A DNA stretch of 31,990 nt from Paracamarosporium sp. OC-R06-R3 (GCA_019828545.1 JACVRA010000429.1:1-31990); one strand, 5' to 3'. Positions 8,478 to 20,500 are shown, numbered from the stretch's first letter. The notes: a model not told the origin generated them from the letters alone. Program-made: numbers and translations.

Positions 8478-8872
8478 TCACCAACCCAACCGCCCAACCA
8501 ACGCCTTCATTCCCTCCCCATCCACCTCCACCACTCTATCAACCTCCACACCCCCCTTAAAAACCAACAACGCAGGCACCTTCTCGACCTTCAATGTCTC
8601 CTTCAGATCCGCCGGATCCGCCGCGATGTCAAGCTTGTAGTTCTCGCACTTGTCCGCAAACTTGGGTGCACTCTCCTGGAAGCGCTGGCGGACTTCTTCG
8701 GGGATGGGGCCGGAGTGGACGTAGATGAGGACGTGTTTTGTGGGGTTGGATATGGCAGAGTCGAAGTCGGCTTTGCTGGGGTGGGGGTTAGGTGTTTTTT
8801 TTTCATTGATGAGGTTTAGATTTTAAGGGGGTGGGGTGGGGAGTACCTTTCGATGGGTTTAGCGGTGGACAT
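8478..8872 (-). CDS. Small thioredoxin-fold protein lacking CxxC
   Basis: Two exons, 8847-8872 (26 nt) and 8478-8775 (298 nt), joined over a 71-nt GT-AG intron (8776-8846), give 107 residues. Fold evidence: a beta-strand HVLIYVHSG in the position of the WAxWCGPC segment, and the KVPALLVFKGG block (about 74-84) with the cis-proline and FKxG signature of thioredoxins. The active-site CxxC is replaced by S-G-P-I (30-33), so no dithiol redox chemistry is expected; the only cysteine is Cys52. No signal peptide or membrane segment, hence probably soluble and intracellular. The intron model rests on GTACTC/CAG borders and on the restored frame. Such redox-dead thioredoxin-like proteins occur in fungi, but I cannot name its role. 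Confidence 0.88.
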
Positions 8873-9459
8873 GGTGGGTGGAGAGGTCGTTGTAAGGTAA
8901 AGTTAGTTTAGTTGTAGGAAGGTTAGTGGGAAGGTTGCTGTTGGTGAATGGATTTGAGTCAGATGTTAGCACGCGGACAGACCTTTATACAGCATTCTAC
9001 CACCGGAGATAGTTCTGCATTTGTGCGTGTATTCCTGCGTCGTGTTGCTGCTGTTTCGCCCGCGTGGGGCACGTGTACTCGCCCTGCTTCAGGTTAGACC
9101 GCGGCACGGCGCGCGACAGGTTTCAGTGTTCGTGGCACCACCAGCAGCGTCTTGGAATGTTGCAGAGGTTTTCGACTAACTTGGCATTACATAGCGAGTG
9201 ACTAGACAGTACCGAAAAGGGGTGATATGAGGGTATACACGCGCATAATGATACATAGGAGATACCGAAACGCTGTCATGCGTGCCGAGGCACGTGATGC
9301 CCACAGACGCTCACCTATACCAGGTCACTACAACTTCGTACCAACTGCTCAACGTTGCTGCTCCAAACTTCCATTCTCGTACTCTCGTGTCGCTTTCGCG
9401 TTTCGTCCTGGGCCAAAGCCGTGCACTCTATTTCCCCCTCGGTTCCTTTTGTTATCAAC
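8873..9459. other. Intergenic region upstream of the thioredoxin-like gene
   Basis: 587 bases between the thioredoxin-like start (8872) and the stop of the transcription-factor gene (9460), both on the minus strand. It is moderately G+C-rich and contains two CACGTG E-box cores, GGCACGTGTAC near 9067 and GGCACGTGATG near 9289. Long plus-strand frames entering from 9227 are shadows of the transcription factor gene. Confidence 0.55.
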
Positions 9460-11596
9460 CTACGCTTCAGGGCGCTTCAGAAAGAATCGCTCGTTTGTCA
9501 ACTCGCCTACAATGTCTTCTCTCTTTGTCCGATCCGGACTCTTCATTCCGCTTTTGACGAAGTCCATCGCGTCCTCATCTCCGCAGATACCCATCTCAGC
9601 CAACATCTCCTGGACAGTTTTATCGAGTTTAGGAAGCCATAGATTCTTCCTCAGGCGGTCCATTGCCTCCTCCGGATTTGTTTCTTCGTTGAATCCTAGG
9701 TCCCCGAACGCCGTGACGGATCTTCGTTTGAAGAACTCAAAATCATCGGAACCACGAGTAGCTAGACCGCCCATAGTGAGCGTCCATATGAGGAGGTCAT
9801 CAGCATCTTTCCAACGGGGCGGAACGCATTTTTCTAGGGATGACTTTAAGCGCTGTGAAGCGGCGTAAACCATAGGCCCGTAGTTCTGGTTGTAAGTGAT
9901 GACAAGAAAGATGATTAGAGCGAGGCAGAGTGACTGTTCCATGGGTTTTCGTTCCAAGTTCACATATTCTTCGCCGCATTTATACCAGTCGAAGAGGCCG
10001 TACACAAGCAGACAGATGTGTTTCTGCAATTGGATGGGATCCACCGCATACTTCTTATTGGCATTCCAAGCGTTAAGGTCACTGACGCAGGCGACAATGT
10101 TGTATATCAAACACAGTAATTCTGGTTCAAGCTCGAGGGACTGGAAAAATCTAAACGTGTATGCGGAAGTGGAATCGTCGTGGAGTTGGGGTATATCGTA
10201 TTGCTGGATATGGCCAGTGGAGTCAACAAGCGTAGCATAAGGTCGCTCGAAGGTGGAAACTAGGTGGGCAACGGTATGCCTGACTAGGAGTTAGCATGGG
10301 TTGTCCATCATAATCTCTTGAATTGGATACATCCGTCGGGCGGCGGCGATATATTGATACCAACACAGAGAAGTAGCATCAAAGGCTCAGAATGTAGAGA
10401 AGAGACTAGGAGAGACGTCAAGTATATCAAAAAATCCTCGCGCGGTAACACGACGGAATCAGAGGTTAAGATGCAATATCAAAAAATGAAGTCGGTAGTA
10501 CACGGCAAGGATAGAAACATCAAAAACGCTCACATGAGAATGAATGTCTGCAAGCATTTATTCGGGCTTAACGCAGACAGGCCACCTCTTTGTTGGATCA
10601 TAGCCTTGAGGCCGTGCAGGTGCGCCTTTCTCTGGGACTCAGCCGCCTCGACGTCAGCATTTGACAACACTGCACCCTCTTCGATGCATAGAAGCATGAA
10701 GACCGCGGCGATATTGTTGTCATCAACTTGGGCCGTGCTACTGAGCTGTTTGTTGATCTCGGCAATGGCGTTGATCTTATACTGTAGCACATCCTTATAA
10801 CTAGCGGCGCCAGCGGCTAAATGGTAAAGAGAACTAGCGGTGAATATCACATACATGAACGAAGCCCCTGTCGGGCTTGAAATACCTCTTGATATCCAGT
10901 CAGTCGTTGCTTTGGTAGATGAATGGTGACGATCGACTGGTACGAAGCCTATAGCGTATGAATAGATGACTACAGGGCCATGTTAAAGAGAATCCGCAGC
11001 ATGTCAGTATCAGGAATCTTACAATTCTCGAGCAGGCGTCTTGTGTTACAATCCATCGGCACAGGCAGACAGTCCAAATCGGCAACGAATCCGACGGCGA
11101 AACCATTTCGATTTGCCAACTCGTTGGATGCCCGAGGCTGAGTGCACAAATCTCCGCCACACTGTGGGATGTCGCACAGGCTGCATGAGGATAAAGGTGG
11201 GCTGATGTAGGGCTTACAGCCGAGGTGGCGAGTGGAGAGGTGACTGCCGCTCCCGCTGCTGACAGGCGATGGATTGGACGGTGTAGACCAGGTAGTCGGG
11301 CTCACTGCAGCACGTTCCCAGGCTGGGGATGTGGTAACAGGGGATGAATCTCCCGGCTTGATGAGATTCTGTAGGACTCGAGATTTGTCTTCGGTGGGCG
11401 ATGTAGACTTTTCCTTTTGTCTTGTACTCCAGGGCTTCTTGCGTCTCGCAGACTTCATGACAAAACTGCGGACGCTCTTGTCGGGTTTGGCATTGACTCC
11501 ATTGGCCGCGGTCGAGTCGATGAACATGAACTGCTGGGGCCATTTTGGCGGCCTCCGATTCCTACTACCGGCCTTGGTCTTATTCTGCCTATCCAT
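9460..11596 (-). CDS. Fungal-specific transcription factor-like protein without zinc cluster
   Basis: Three exons, 11023-11596, 10534-10969 and 9460-10279, sum to 610 codons (609 residues). Intron 1 (10970-11022, 53 nt) has donor GTAAGA and a perfect CTGAC branch site. Intron 2 (10280-10533, 254 nt) is unusually long, with donor GTGAGC and CTAAC just before the acceptor. The N-terminus is basic and Ser/Pro-rich (QFMFIDSTAANG, SFVMKSARRKKPW), without any C6 zinc cluster. The middle and C-terminal parts (LLENFIYSYAIGFVPVD, YVIFTASSLYHLAAG, GLKAMIQQRGGL, HTVAHLVSTFERP) match the helical Fungal_trans_2 type regulatory domain. Presumably a nuclear regulator or cofactor; target genes cannot be inferred. 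An alternative would be a small extra exon inside intron 2. Confidence 0.85.
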
Positions 11597-12429
11597 GCTG
11601 CCACGAGTCGGCGCGCATTACAGGCCGGCGTACACGAGACGGATGAGCTACCTTGGCGTGCCGGGGAGCACTCAGCTATCGTTAGCTGAACTGGTCACTG
11701 GCGCGGCTGCGACGTGGCGTAGGCGTATGCACCGCGTGTAGTGTTGTATATCTGGCACCCAGAGAGGAAGTCGATAGACTAGGTTGGAGGTGTCTCGAAC
11801 CGTTCCAGTCCCGCAATTATCGAGCAGCGTCCGGACCGTGCGTTTGCGCTATCCCGCTTCTGGCCCGAATCCGCCAGCGCGGTCGAGTAATCGAGCGAGG
11901 CGGACGAACTGCTAGACGATGGAGACAGCCAGCCGCTGGGCTAAACGGTGAATGAACCAACCTATGACCCGAACCAGCACGGGGTGCGACCGTTGTTCTG
12001 CCGTGGCTCTGCGCCCTGCGCCTTGTTACGCCTTGTTACGCCTTGTTACGCGCCTTTCGCGGGGCAGACACATGTGAACCCTCTTACCTCTTACATACCA
12101 CAGTGCGCGGACACCAGATGTTGACGTTGTGGATCCGGCCGAGTCTGATTCCACGGGTTCCTGTCGGCGCTATCGCTAAGTATGGGGCGATAACCCGCGG
12201 GCCCAAGTCGGTCACGTGATGGGGCTTCCGAGCTTCCGAGGCCTCGTTCACGCGCCGTTAGCTATATATACACTTGCAGTCAAAGAATCCCTCAATTACC
12301 AGTGCCCAACACCAGATGGTAGTTCATTGTCTTGCCACTCAACAATCTTGCCTTTGTCCAAAACACACTGCACATGACCTTGGATACGATGCGATACCAA
12401 ACATAGACCATGTCCCAGGTACAAGCCAA
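11597..12429. other. Intergenic region upstream of the transcription-factor gene
   Basis: 833 G+C-rich bases between the start of the fungal transcription factor (11596) and the end of UTP21 (12430), both minus-strand. Contains a 10-bp tandem repeat (12021-12050), a CACGTGATGGGG stretch at about 12212 and a TATATATA run near 12261. No supported gene. Confidence 0.55.
12021..12050. repeat. Three tandem copies of a 10-bp unit
   Basis: The unit CCTTGTTACG is repeated three times without mismatch, preceded by a partial unit (CGCCCTGCG). It lies in the upstream region of the transcription-factor gene. Confidence 0.95.
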
Positions 12430-15400
12430 TCACCTCGCGCTCCTCACCCATCCAACAACACCAACCGAATACCCCACCAACCCCCCTACGCGTTCCCTCT
12501 CCCTCTTCGCCTCCTCCTGCCACTTCCTTAGCAGCTCCACCAGCTGTACATCCTGCACGACCACGTCGCCATGCAGACGCAAGAACACACTCATCCACGC
12601 CTGCACAAGCTCGTAATCCCTTCGCTCCTCCAGCCGGCTTCTCAAAGCCTCGATAAAGGTCCGCAGCTCGTCATACGGCGGAGTGGTATCGAGCGTGCGT
12701 ATTGCGATATCTGCTGCGGATGGGGGCAACGAGGAAAGATGACCGAGTACACCAGCGTAATCAGATGTCTCAGCTGCGTGGGCAAGGCGGCGCGTAAACT
12801 CGCTCGTAGCCGATGCAGCCGATGACCGCGAGGCAAGCGCCGAGCTGGAGATGCGCGACGCGGGCTCAGTATCTGTTGAGGCGAGCGTGTTCGCTGCCTT
12901 GTTCGCGTCTGGCTGTGACGTGGAAGGCAAGAAGAAGGGCGCTTTCTCAGGAGGCTTGGGTGCTTCTTTGGGCTTGTTGCGCGCGCGGATGACATCGAGA
13001 TGGAGCAATGTCTGCCACCGCGCTTTCGGCACTAGACTTAGCGTCGTGATTCCTTCGCTCAGTTGGTCCATGGCGGGCACAGCAGTCTCGTCTTCGTCTG
13101 TTTCGATGTCTTCCTCGGCTGCTGCGTCGACCAGATCCTCGCCGCCTTCGCCTGAAGCTGTAGGAGCACTCATTATAGCCACCTCATCCTCTGCAATTTG
13201 CCGTGTGGACACGTGCGTGAACAACGTCCGGTTCGTCCAGACATGCACACCTACCTCGCCATCAAGAGCTGTAGCGAGGTACTCTCCAGAAGGTGAGAAT
13301 GAGACTGCGGTGCATGGTCTAGGTAGCTTCATCGCATCGATCAGATGGCCTGTAGGCAGATCCCATACCCGGACAGTGGAGTCGGAAGTTGCAGCTATTA
13401 CCCATCGGCCGTCATTAGAAAAGGTGTAGTCAATAATACACAGGTCTGCGTGGGATCGCGACGCCCATAGCTCACGGACAAGCTTCTTCGTCTCGATGTC
13501 GACGACCCTAATAGACCCATCATCACAATTCATCGCGACCAGATCGCTGTTGTTATGGTATCGAAGCCCCAAGACCTTTGTCATTGGATACCAATCAATT
13601 TCGTGTTGTAGAACACCTGTCGTAAAGTTCCAAAACTGCTCGAATAATCAGCATTCATATTACCAGTCTCATAGGCCATACTGACTTTCACTTTACCGTC
13701 GTCACTACAGCTGATAATGACTCGATTAAGCCCATCCACAGTGAGACCGGTAATGGCTCCCTTGTGACGGCCTTCGCCCTTGTTGAACGTCCTTGTGGAC
13801 GAAGGTTCCAGATCAAGCACATTGTCCTCTTTTTGTAGTCGTTCCAACTGGAGCTTTTTAGCTTCAGCCGGAGTCAGTCGTGCTGGAAATCTCCGTCGGT
13901 GTTGGCCAGACTGAAGGTTGTACATGTCAATAGCGCCACCAGCCGACCCGATAACCGCGAATGTACCACACGGAGATATGGCCACACTCGTCACCTCAGT
14001 GTCGTCTCCAGTGCTGAAAGCCCATCTACCAGCTCTTTTCCGTCCCCAAAACCAAGTCCTTGCCTTCTTATCCCCCGCATGCCCAGTTACAATGCTTTCC
14101 CATCCCGTCATGTTCACCTCAGGCGTACTCTTGTCTCCTTTTGCTTTGGAGGAATTGTTCCAAACTCCTACAACACCGGGCATCGCTCCCATGCCGCCGT
14201 CACGGTTGAGCGAACATGCCATACAGGTTATCGCAGGAGCCTTGAGGTTTTCGAGAGCACCGTGAAGCCGAGAGTCCTTGGCACCACCCTTGAGTAGACC
14301 CATCTTCTTTGCTTTCTTTTGCACGGCACCCTGGCTAAGTTCAGTGCTTTGACCATCCCGTCGCAAACTCCAACCCCATAAGCTCCGGTCCTGACTTGCA
14401 CTCAACAGCCATTTCCCGACGTCGTCCGCGCCGTCAGAATTCGAAGGCAAAAACTTCAAGGAAGAGACAGGTGCAGCGTGTCCACCACGCGAATGCAGGA
14501 TTCGAGGTATGGGTGAAAAGGGTGTTTCATCAAAGATCCAGCTCTTCAGAGTATTATCCAACCCGCTCGAAACGATTACGGATTGGCCTGCTAGGAATTC
14601 GATTCTGCTAATGCCACCGCCGACGCCTCCGTTGGCCGAAGGAGGAGGGTTGTGCGCGCCATGCAAAGTACCCATTTTGCGACCTTTCTCATTGAGATCC
14701 CAGAAAGTGATGTCGCTGCTGTGTTTGCTCGCCGTTGCCATTACGCCGTCTTTCCGACCATCTTCCCCGGCACCAAGACCGTCCGTCCGGAATGAAATAG
14801 AAGTGATGGGTGTTCCTTTCGATGATCCCAGATTGAGACGCATAACCTCTTTGTCAGCAATGACATCGTGAATGCACAGCGGGCCCGATTCGTATGCGAT
14901 CGCAAGCAGTGACAGCGCCGGTGTCGGTTGCAGTGTAGTTACCGAGCCAAAATCTGCCGAAGGCGGTAGAAGCGTGTACAGCAACTTTCCAGTATTCACG
15001 TTCCAGATTTCGACAGACCCGTCTTGCCTTCCCACAAATATCTTGTTCAAGTAGGTTGGCATGTTGCAGAAACAACCCGAAAGAGCACTAGAGGAGGTGC
15101 CCTGCAGCGTAGTGTAGTGCTCGAATGTAGCCGACTTCCAGACTTCGACCTTGGTAGCACCGCATCCTATGATCCATTCCCCAAATGCGACAAGGCGCGT
15201 TATGTTTTCGTCTGATCCGCGAGGCAGTTCCAGCTCGTCAACCTTCTTGCCTCGCTGGAATACCCAGATGCCTCTCGCGGATTTCGCATCCGAACCGCCC
15301 CATGCTGCCAGCACCACCTTTTTCCATGCTAATGTGGCTGTAATGTTCTCCGGTGTTTGGGGACGCGTGATGAAAACGAGGTTCAATCCGCGTCGTAGAT

Positions 15401-15687
15401 CGTACGTCTGCAGCGATTTGCCGACCGAGGTAGTGATCTGGAACGTAGCTTTGCCGAGCGGGATAGAAGTGAAGGGGACATCTGTAGGAGAAACTAGACC
15501 AACAGTCTAAAAATGTCAGCAATCTATATACACGACATGTGTTGAGAATGGAGCTTACTCTAAACGGCGCAAATATCTTTGACTTGCGCGCGACGGTGGC
15601 GCTGTCTTGTTCAATCCTGGCCTGGAGTTTCTGGCGCTTCGCGACAGGTTCAGTGGAAATGCTTCCAGGCAGCTTGGGCGCCGGCAT
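12430..15687 (-). CDS. UTP21: U3 snoRNP / SSU processome WD40 protein Utp21 (WDR36)
   Basis: Three exons, 15559-15687, 13686-15506 and 12430-13635, with introns of 52 nt (15507-15558) and 50 nt (13636-13685), give 1051 residues. Start chosen at ATG 15687, giving MPAPKLPG and then the family block ARKSKIFAPFR-TVGLVS. Two beta-propellers of WD40 repeats follow, with typical strings such as VEIWNVNTGKLL, DITFWDLNEKG, KFWNFTTGVLQHEIDWYP and the strongly conserved MTKVLGLRYH, IRVVDIETKKLVRELW, VRVWDLPTGHLIDA. After an acidic linker comes the C-terminal helical Utp21 domain (about 790-1051). In yeast this nucleolar protein belongs to the UTP-B subcomplex that acts in 18S pre-rRNA processing. Somewhat longer than yeast Utp21, with low-complexity insertions. 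It reads clean with no disruption. Confidence 0.95.
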
Positions 15688-16869
15688 CGTGAATGTGGTT
15701 TCGTGCAACACGACGATGCGGTCGCAACTTTTTCTTGCGGAGCGGACTGGGCTCTGATTGGCTCCCGCTTCTTGAGACTTTGATCCTCGGATAAACGATC
15801 TTCCTGCTCCACCCCACGTGCTCAGGTCGTCTTTCCCCAACACACACTTGTCTATCGCAATACACGACGTACAACCGTTGTGAATGCTAAGTCCGCTACG
15901 TGATGAATTGAATGAACAGTATGATTGCTCAAACGGCAAGTTGCTTATGTTTTCCAGCTGAAGGACATGCACATAATTGTATGCATGACCTTTACCACTC
16001 CAAAATCCGCTGAAGCAAGTTCAAGAACTTCAAGTACGGCACTGAAATATCCAAAGGAGCTCACAGTCTCAATTTCAGACATAATAACCTACAACGTACT
16101 GGGCCGGGTGGAGGGTAGAATTACGGATGTGGGAAACTCATCTGACTTTCCACTCTTCGATGATTCGACATTATCACGTCCTGGTCCCTAGATACTACGA
16201 CTCTTTGTTGATTGATCTATGAGCAACACGGAATACAAATGCTCCATAGGTGCAGCCCAGACACGCCACGGGTCTTACATAAATAAAATAATCAGGCGAC
16301 GCAGTATGAGCCGTATTCTAGAATGCGGAGACAGCACGTCAAATTCTGCGATTCGTTTCGAAAGGAATATGTGAATTCTTCAAAACATGATGATTGCAAA
16401 GTTGAAAGTGTGCATCTTACAAGCTTCGATGTAATATCGATCCTTACATTTGCTTAAAAATCTTTGAGCAGTCTTCTGACCTAGCTTCGTTACAACTTTC
16501 CATCGATTAACAAATTGCAATGCTTTTGACTCGATGATCCTTGAAATAAGTTGGACATTGTGGCTGGTGCATGGATCGTGGCTTGCACGTGAACCTAATG
16601 CAGGGTCCCAATCAGTCACGACACGCTATCGCTAACTACAGTATCTTCGATTGATCCTTGGAAAGTACCGTCTCCAATAATGGCCCCGTCATTTATATGT
16701 CTTTAACAAAGATGTCGCTCTCTGCGACAAGAGATGCCGCGCAACCAAGCAAACTAAAAGCTTAGCCAAGACATGACTGCTGCCGCACTTCCGATGGTCG
16801 CATTGCCAATGTAGCTGCCATAGCTACTGCCACATAGTTTAAAACAGGACGCTCAAGCACCAGTAGCCC
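15688..16869. promoter_or_regulatory. Divergent intergenic region between UTP21 and the AAA ATPase gene
   Basis: About 1.18 kb separates two genes transcribed away from each other, so it should contain both promoters. CCCACGTGCTC near 15813 is an E-box core. An 88-codon plus frame (15925-16191) shows no family resemblance and I do not call it. No RNA gene recognised. Confidence 0.5.
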
Positions 16870-18546
16870 ATGCGACGTTCATTACCAAATACTAGGCGCG
16901 GTTTGTATTACTCCTTGGCATGCGATGAGTACGCAATTGACTTTTGCCAGGATGGATCCTGTTGCCAGTTGGTAGGCGACCTGCGAAGAACGCGCCGTCC
17001 TTCCTCTACGCCGTACCGCCTCAGAACACAAGACCTCCACACGCATCACAGACGTCCGAAAATCCCCAACGGGAAAGTTCCAAATTCGCTCGGAGCGTAC
17101 TCGAAGGTTCCACTGTCGCTCTCATATCGCTGCTAGGTCTGGGTGCGGGAGGCTACGCATATTCAAAATGGTACAAGAAGCAAGTCTTGGACAAGATTGA
17201 GAATGCATTTTCCAGGGGCTATAGCTCCCAGGAGCGCGTAGCTCTGGGCCAGATCGCACTCGGCACGCATCCAGATGCAATCCAGGAAATACTAGACAAG
17301 GAGTATTGGGTACCCAGAGCTGAGCAGCCTGTTATCGACGACATATTGAGCGGGAAGTCGAGAGGGAGGTATTATCTGATCATGGGAGAACGAGGAACTG
17401 GGAAGCGATCGCTGCTTCTCGAGGGCATGCGCAAGGTTCACGGAGATGGAATTGCCATGCTGGAAGCGCACAACGACCTGGAAGTGTTTCGCGTCCGGCT
17501 GGGTAAAGCGATCGATTTCGAATACCATGAAGATTACATTGGCAGTTTGTTCAGCATACGGGGGCCTCGGGATAGCACGCCGCTTCTGGACGTCGAGAGA
17601 GCATTGAACCAGATGGAGAAGGTGGCGCTCAGGATGCGGAAGGCTCGCGGGAAGCCTCTTCTTTTGATCATCAACAACATTCACTTGTTCAAGAATGACG
17701 AGGGTAGCCAAGCTCTCCTCGAGATCCTCCAGCAACGTGCGGAAATATGGTCTGGCAACGACCTGGTCACTGTAGTCTTTACATCGGACGAACACTGGAC
17801 TTTGGAAAAATTGACACCGCACGCAACAAACATGCACGTGTTCAATATCAAGGACGTTGGGAAGGAAACGGCGACTACAGCACTCAAAAAATACCGCGCT
17901 CGGTTGGGAGAGGATGTCCCACAGAGCATACTCGATGAGGTGTTTGCTAAGGTTGGTGGGCGTCTGATCTTCCTCAACCAGGTTGCAAAATCGAAGGATA
18001 TGCTTGAGACATGCAGACACATCAACCGGAAAGAGAAGTCGTGGTTTCTTAACCAATGCTGGATTTTAGGAGAGTCCATGGACGACGATGTCGAAGAACA
18101 GCAGAAGTTCTGTGTGAGTATAAGCCATCCAAATGCTAACCGTTTCATGCTAATGTCCTCTATAGGCTGCTGCTATCATACTGGCGCGCGCTCTCGTTAT
18201 GCGAGAGAAGACTAACGGATCGCCCGATGTTGAGTTCAAGTTACCTGAAATACCTCTGCACGAGTCTCGCCAAATCATTACTCGAGCGGACTTCGTCCGT
18301 TCCTTCGACCATATCAACGTCATCCATATCGACGCAAACGGCATGGTTCGCGCGGACTCTGTAGCTATGCAAAATGCGTTTAGAGAGATATGTGCAGAGG
18401 AGGGCTTCGAGGAGCACCTGAAGGCAACGTTGGACCGCTTAGACGAGTTGGAGAGTCTGGCGAGAACGAGAGATGTGTGGTTCAGAGAGCCGCCCGGTAG
18501 AAGCGGAGGAGAAGTCCCAGAACAAACATACACAGCAAAATTATAG
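16870..18546 (+). CDS. Mitochondrial membrane-anchored AAA-type P-loop ATPase
   Basis: Exons 16870-16900, 16951-18113 and 18166-18546 (introns 50 and 52 nt) give 524 residues. The first exon is required because the long frame has no in-frame ATG before it. The N-terminus (MRRSLPNTRRGWILLPVGRR) is rich in Arg and free of acids, as in a mitochondrial presequence, followed by a membrane segment about 63-82 (VALISLLGLGAGGYAYSKWY). The ATPase domain shows Walker A GERGTGKRS (156-164) and a Walker-B-like strand LLLIINNIH (about 248-255) where Asn-Asn replaces the usual Asp-Glu. The C-terminal helical part is uncharacterised. It probably faces the mitochondrial matrix or intermembrane space; function unknown. 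Ends 45 bp from the convergent beta-galactosidase-like gene. Confidence 0.85.
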
Positions 18547-18591
18547 CAATAAATTGCTTGTGACATCTATCGCATCAATGGTATAAAGCGT

Positions 18592-20382
18592 TCAGAAAGC
18601 ATAGAATTCCACTTCCGCGATAGCCGTTCTGGCTGGAATCGTCACTGCGATCGGGAAACCGCCGTAATCCGGGTCGTCGTTCGGCATCATTGCGAACGCG
18701 CCAGACCTTGTCTCATCACCGCCCAAAACCCTCCCTGTCTTCAAAGTGCCTTTCTCACGATCCACGATAATCTTCTCCTCATTGCTCAGAATGCCGTTGA
18801 ACTTGGCTCCTGGCTTTTCTCCCTGGACTTGGAACCCGCGCCCTATCAACAAGAATCGACCTCCTCCTTGGTGAATTACTATGCCATACCCGGCACCAGG
18901 CTTCCCAAAGACAAAGCAGCGCGATATTGTAAGTTTCCATTCGCCGAACTGGTGTATGATAGGTTTGACTAGATCTCGGTCTCCCTTGACCCACCCTGCA
19001 GGTAGCTCATCGAAGTAGAAGCCGGTACATGAATCTGGATTTCGTTGGGCTTTGAGAACAATTGCAGATACTTCTGAAAGTAATTCATAGTGCTTTGTAT
19101 AAGGGTTCGTCGAAGGCTCGAGAGTATCGATCCCAAATGGGCTTGCGCACAGTGCTTGGAACGAGCCATATGCTTTCCAGATCCGGCGCGCCCCGTACTC
19201 ATCTCTTCGCTGTTCGGGGATGAATAGTGGGTTACCTTTGTGTCGGTATTTCGCGCATGAACTGGAATATTCGTTAAGATAGATGTCTGGTGCGATGAAA
19301 TCGAGTGATGGCGCAAATCGCAACCTAATACCAATTAGAGTTTCGCAATGGAAAAGTATACTACCAAGATTTCAGTACATACCAGATATCCAGGACATTA
19401 CTCGTTCCACCGCCGCTAGGATAGTCACCAGGTTTTCCACCGCCACCTACAACAATTGGGAAGTCGTTGTCACTATCATCTCCGGCGTAATTCTGCCAGA
19501 CATTCGTGTAGAGCGGAATAGGGTATATCGATTTGCCAGCGGCAGCTACTTTGTTGATGTATGTTGCGTAGTGGTACGCCATGAATAACTCGTCAGTTTG
19601 CGGTCTTTTGCCAAAAATGTTCTCCCAGTTGCCAGATCGCTTTTTGTCAGCGACGAATGGACCAAGGTTGTTCTTCAAGTCATCGTGGAGTCCATTGTAG
19701 TCATTATCGAGGAACTCGACCAGTTCTGTAGGGACGTCTTTTGCGAAGACTGCATTCGCCAGCTCGCTACCATCCCGGCTATCAAACAACAGTCCAGGCT
19801 CGTTCTCTACTTGTACCATGAAAACTGTGTTGTGTCCTTCGTCTACTTCTTTGATGTGTGCAAGTAGGTTTTGGAAGGCTTTGATGTCTGCTTGGACGTT
19901 GTTCTCGGAGAATAACGAAAGCACGTCAGCTGTCTGTACAACACCTCCAGCTTTGCGAAGCTCGGCCCTTGGAAATCGCTCTGGGTTTGTCTTCACCCAG
20001 GTCGGAACGTAGGTCGAGCGTCCTTTATTTTGTCAGTAATGATTCCTGCAACATAGATGGAGTACACACCATTTTTCCACGTGCCGAACCATAACAAAAT
20101 GAGATGGATGCCATGCTTCCTAGCGTCAAGTATCACTTGGTCGAGCTCTTCAAAATTGAACTTTCCTTCCTCTGGCTCAATAACTTCCCAAGTCGCCGCT
20201 CCTAAGACGGTATTGATGTTGGTAGCAACCATCTTAGGCCAGACTTCGCTCATGTATTCTGCAGAAGAGAGCGAAGAGTTCTGTAACTCTGCGCCACGCA
20301 TGAGAAATGGCTCGTCATTGACAATGAGCTGCTTCGTGTCGCCATATTGCTGGAGGCGTGGAATGTTGGGAACAGAAACCAT
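18592..20382 (-). CDS. GH35-like beta-galactosidase (with C-terminal DUF5597-type domain)
   Basis: Exons 20070-20382, 19383-20022 and 18592-19324, with introns of 47 nt (20023-20069) and 58 nt (19325-19382), give 561 residues. Starts with no signal peptide (MVSVPNIPRLQQYG), so probably intracellular. The TIM barrel is recognisable: AELQNSSLSSAEYM, TVLGAATWEVIEPEEG, LLWFGTWKNGRSTYVPTWVK. The acid/base motif VQVENEPG places Glu179, and FIPEQRRDEYGARR supplies the likely nucleophile Glu355. The last ~200 residues form the beta-rich domain seen in this bacterial and fungal family. Expected reaction: hydrolysis of terminal beta-D-galactosides. It shares a 598-bp divergent promoter with a lactose-permease-like transporter, which supports uptake followed by intracellular cleavage. 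Substrate remains inferred. Confidence 0.88.
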
Positions 20383-20500
20383 TGTAGCGATTAAAGAGTG
20401 GAAGCGAAGAATTGTGTCAAAATAGATGCTTTCGATTTCAAAAGCGTGCTCGCTTTAAACCAAGCTACACTGGTGAGGCTGTGGGGTTACCCCGAGCCTG

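Noticed and set aside
8603..8806. Minus frame of 67 codons and plus frame of 168 codons (8313-8819), both Pro/Ser/Thr rich
   Set aside because: A third frame, spliced over 71 nt, gives a clean thioredoxin fold; the others are low-complexity shadows of G+C-rich coding sequence.
9227..9868. 213-codon plus-strand frame
   Set aside because: Antisense to the last exon of the transcription-factor gene, starts outside it in intergenic sequence, and shows no domain.
12851..13429. 192-codon plus-strand frame, Ser/Val rich
   Set aside because: Exact antisense of the UTP21 C-terminal exon.
15238..15972. 244-codon minus frame covering the UTP21 start
   Set aside because: It merely runs through the first exon and, unspliced, through intron 1 into a wrong frame; splicing at 15507-15558 gives the proper Utp21 N-terminus.
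17292..18056. 254-codon minus frame under the AAA ATPase gene
   Set aside because: Shadow of the plus-strand ATPase exon; no domain content.
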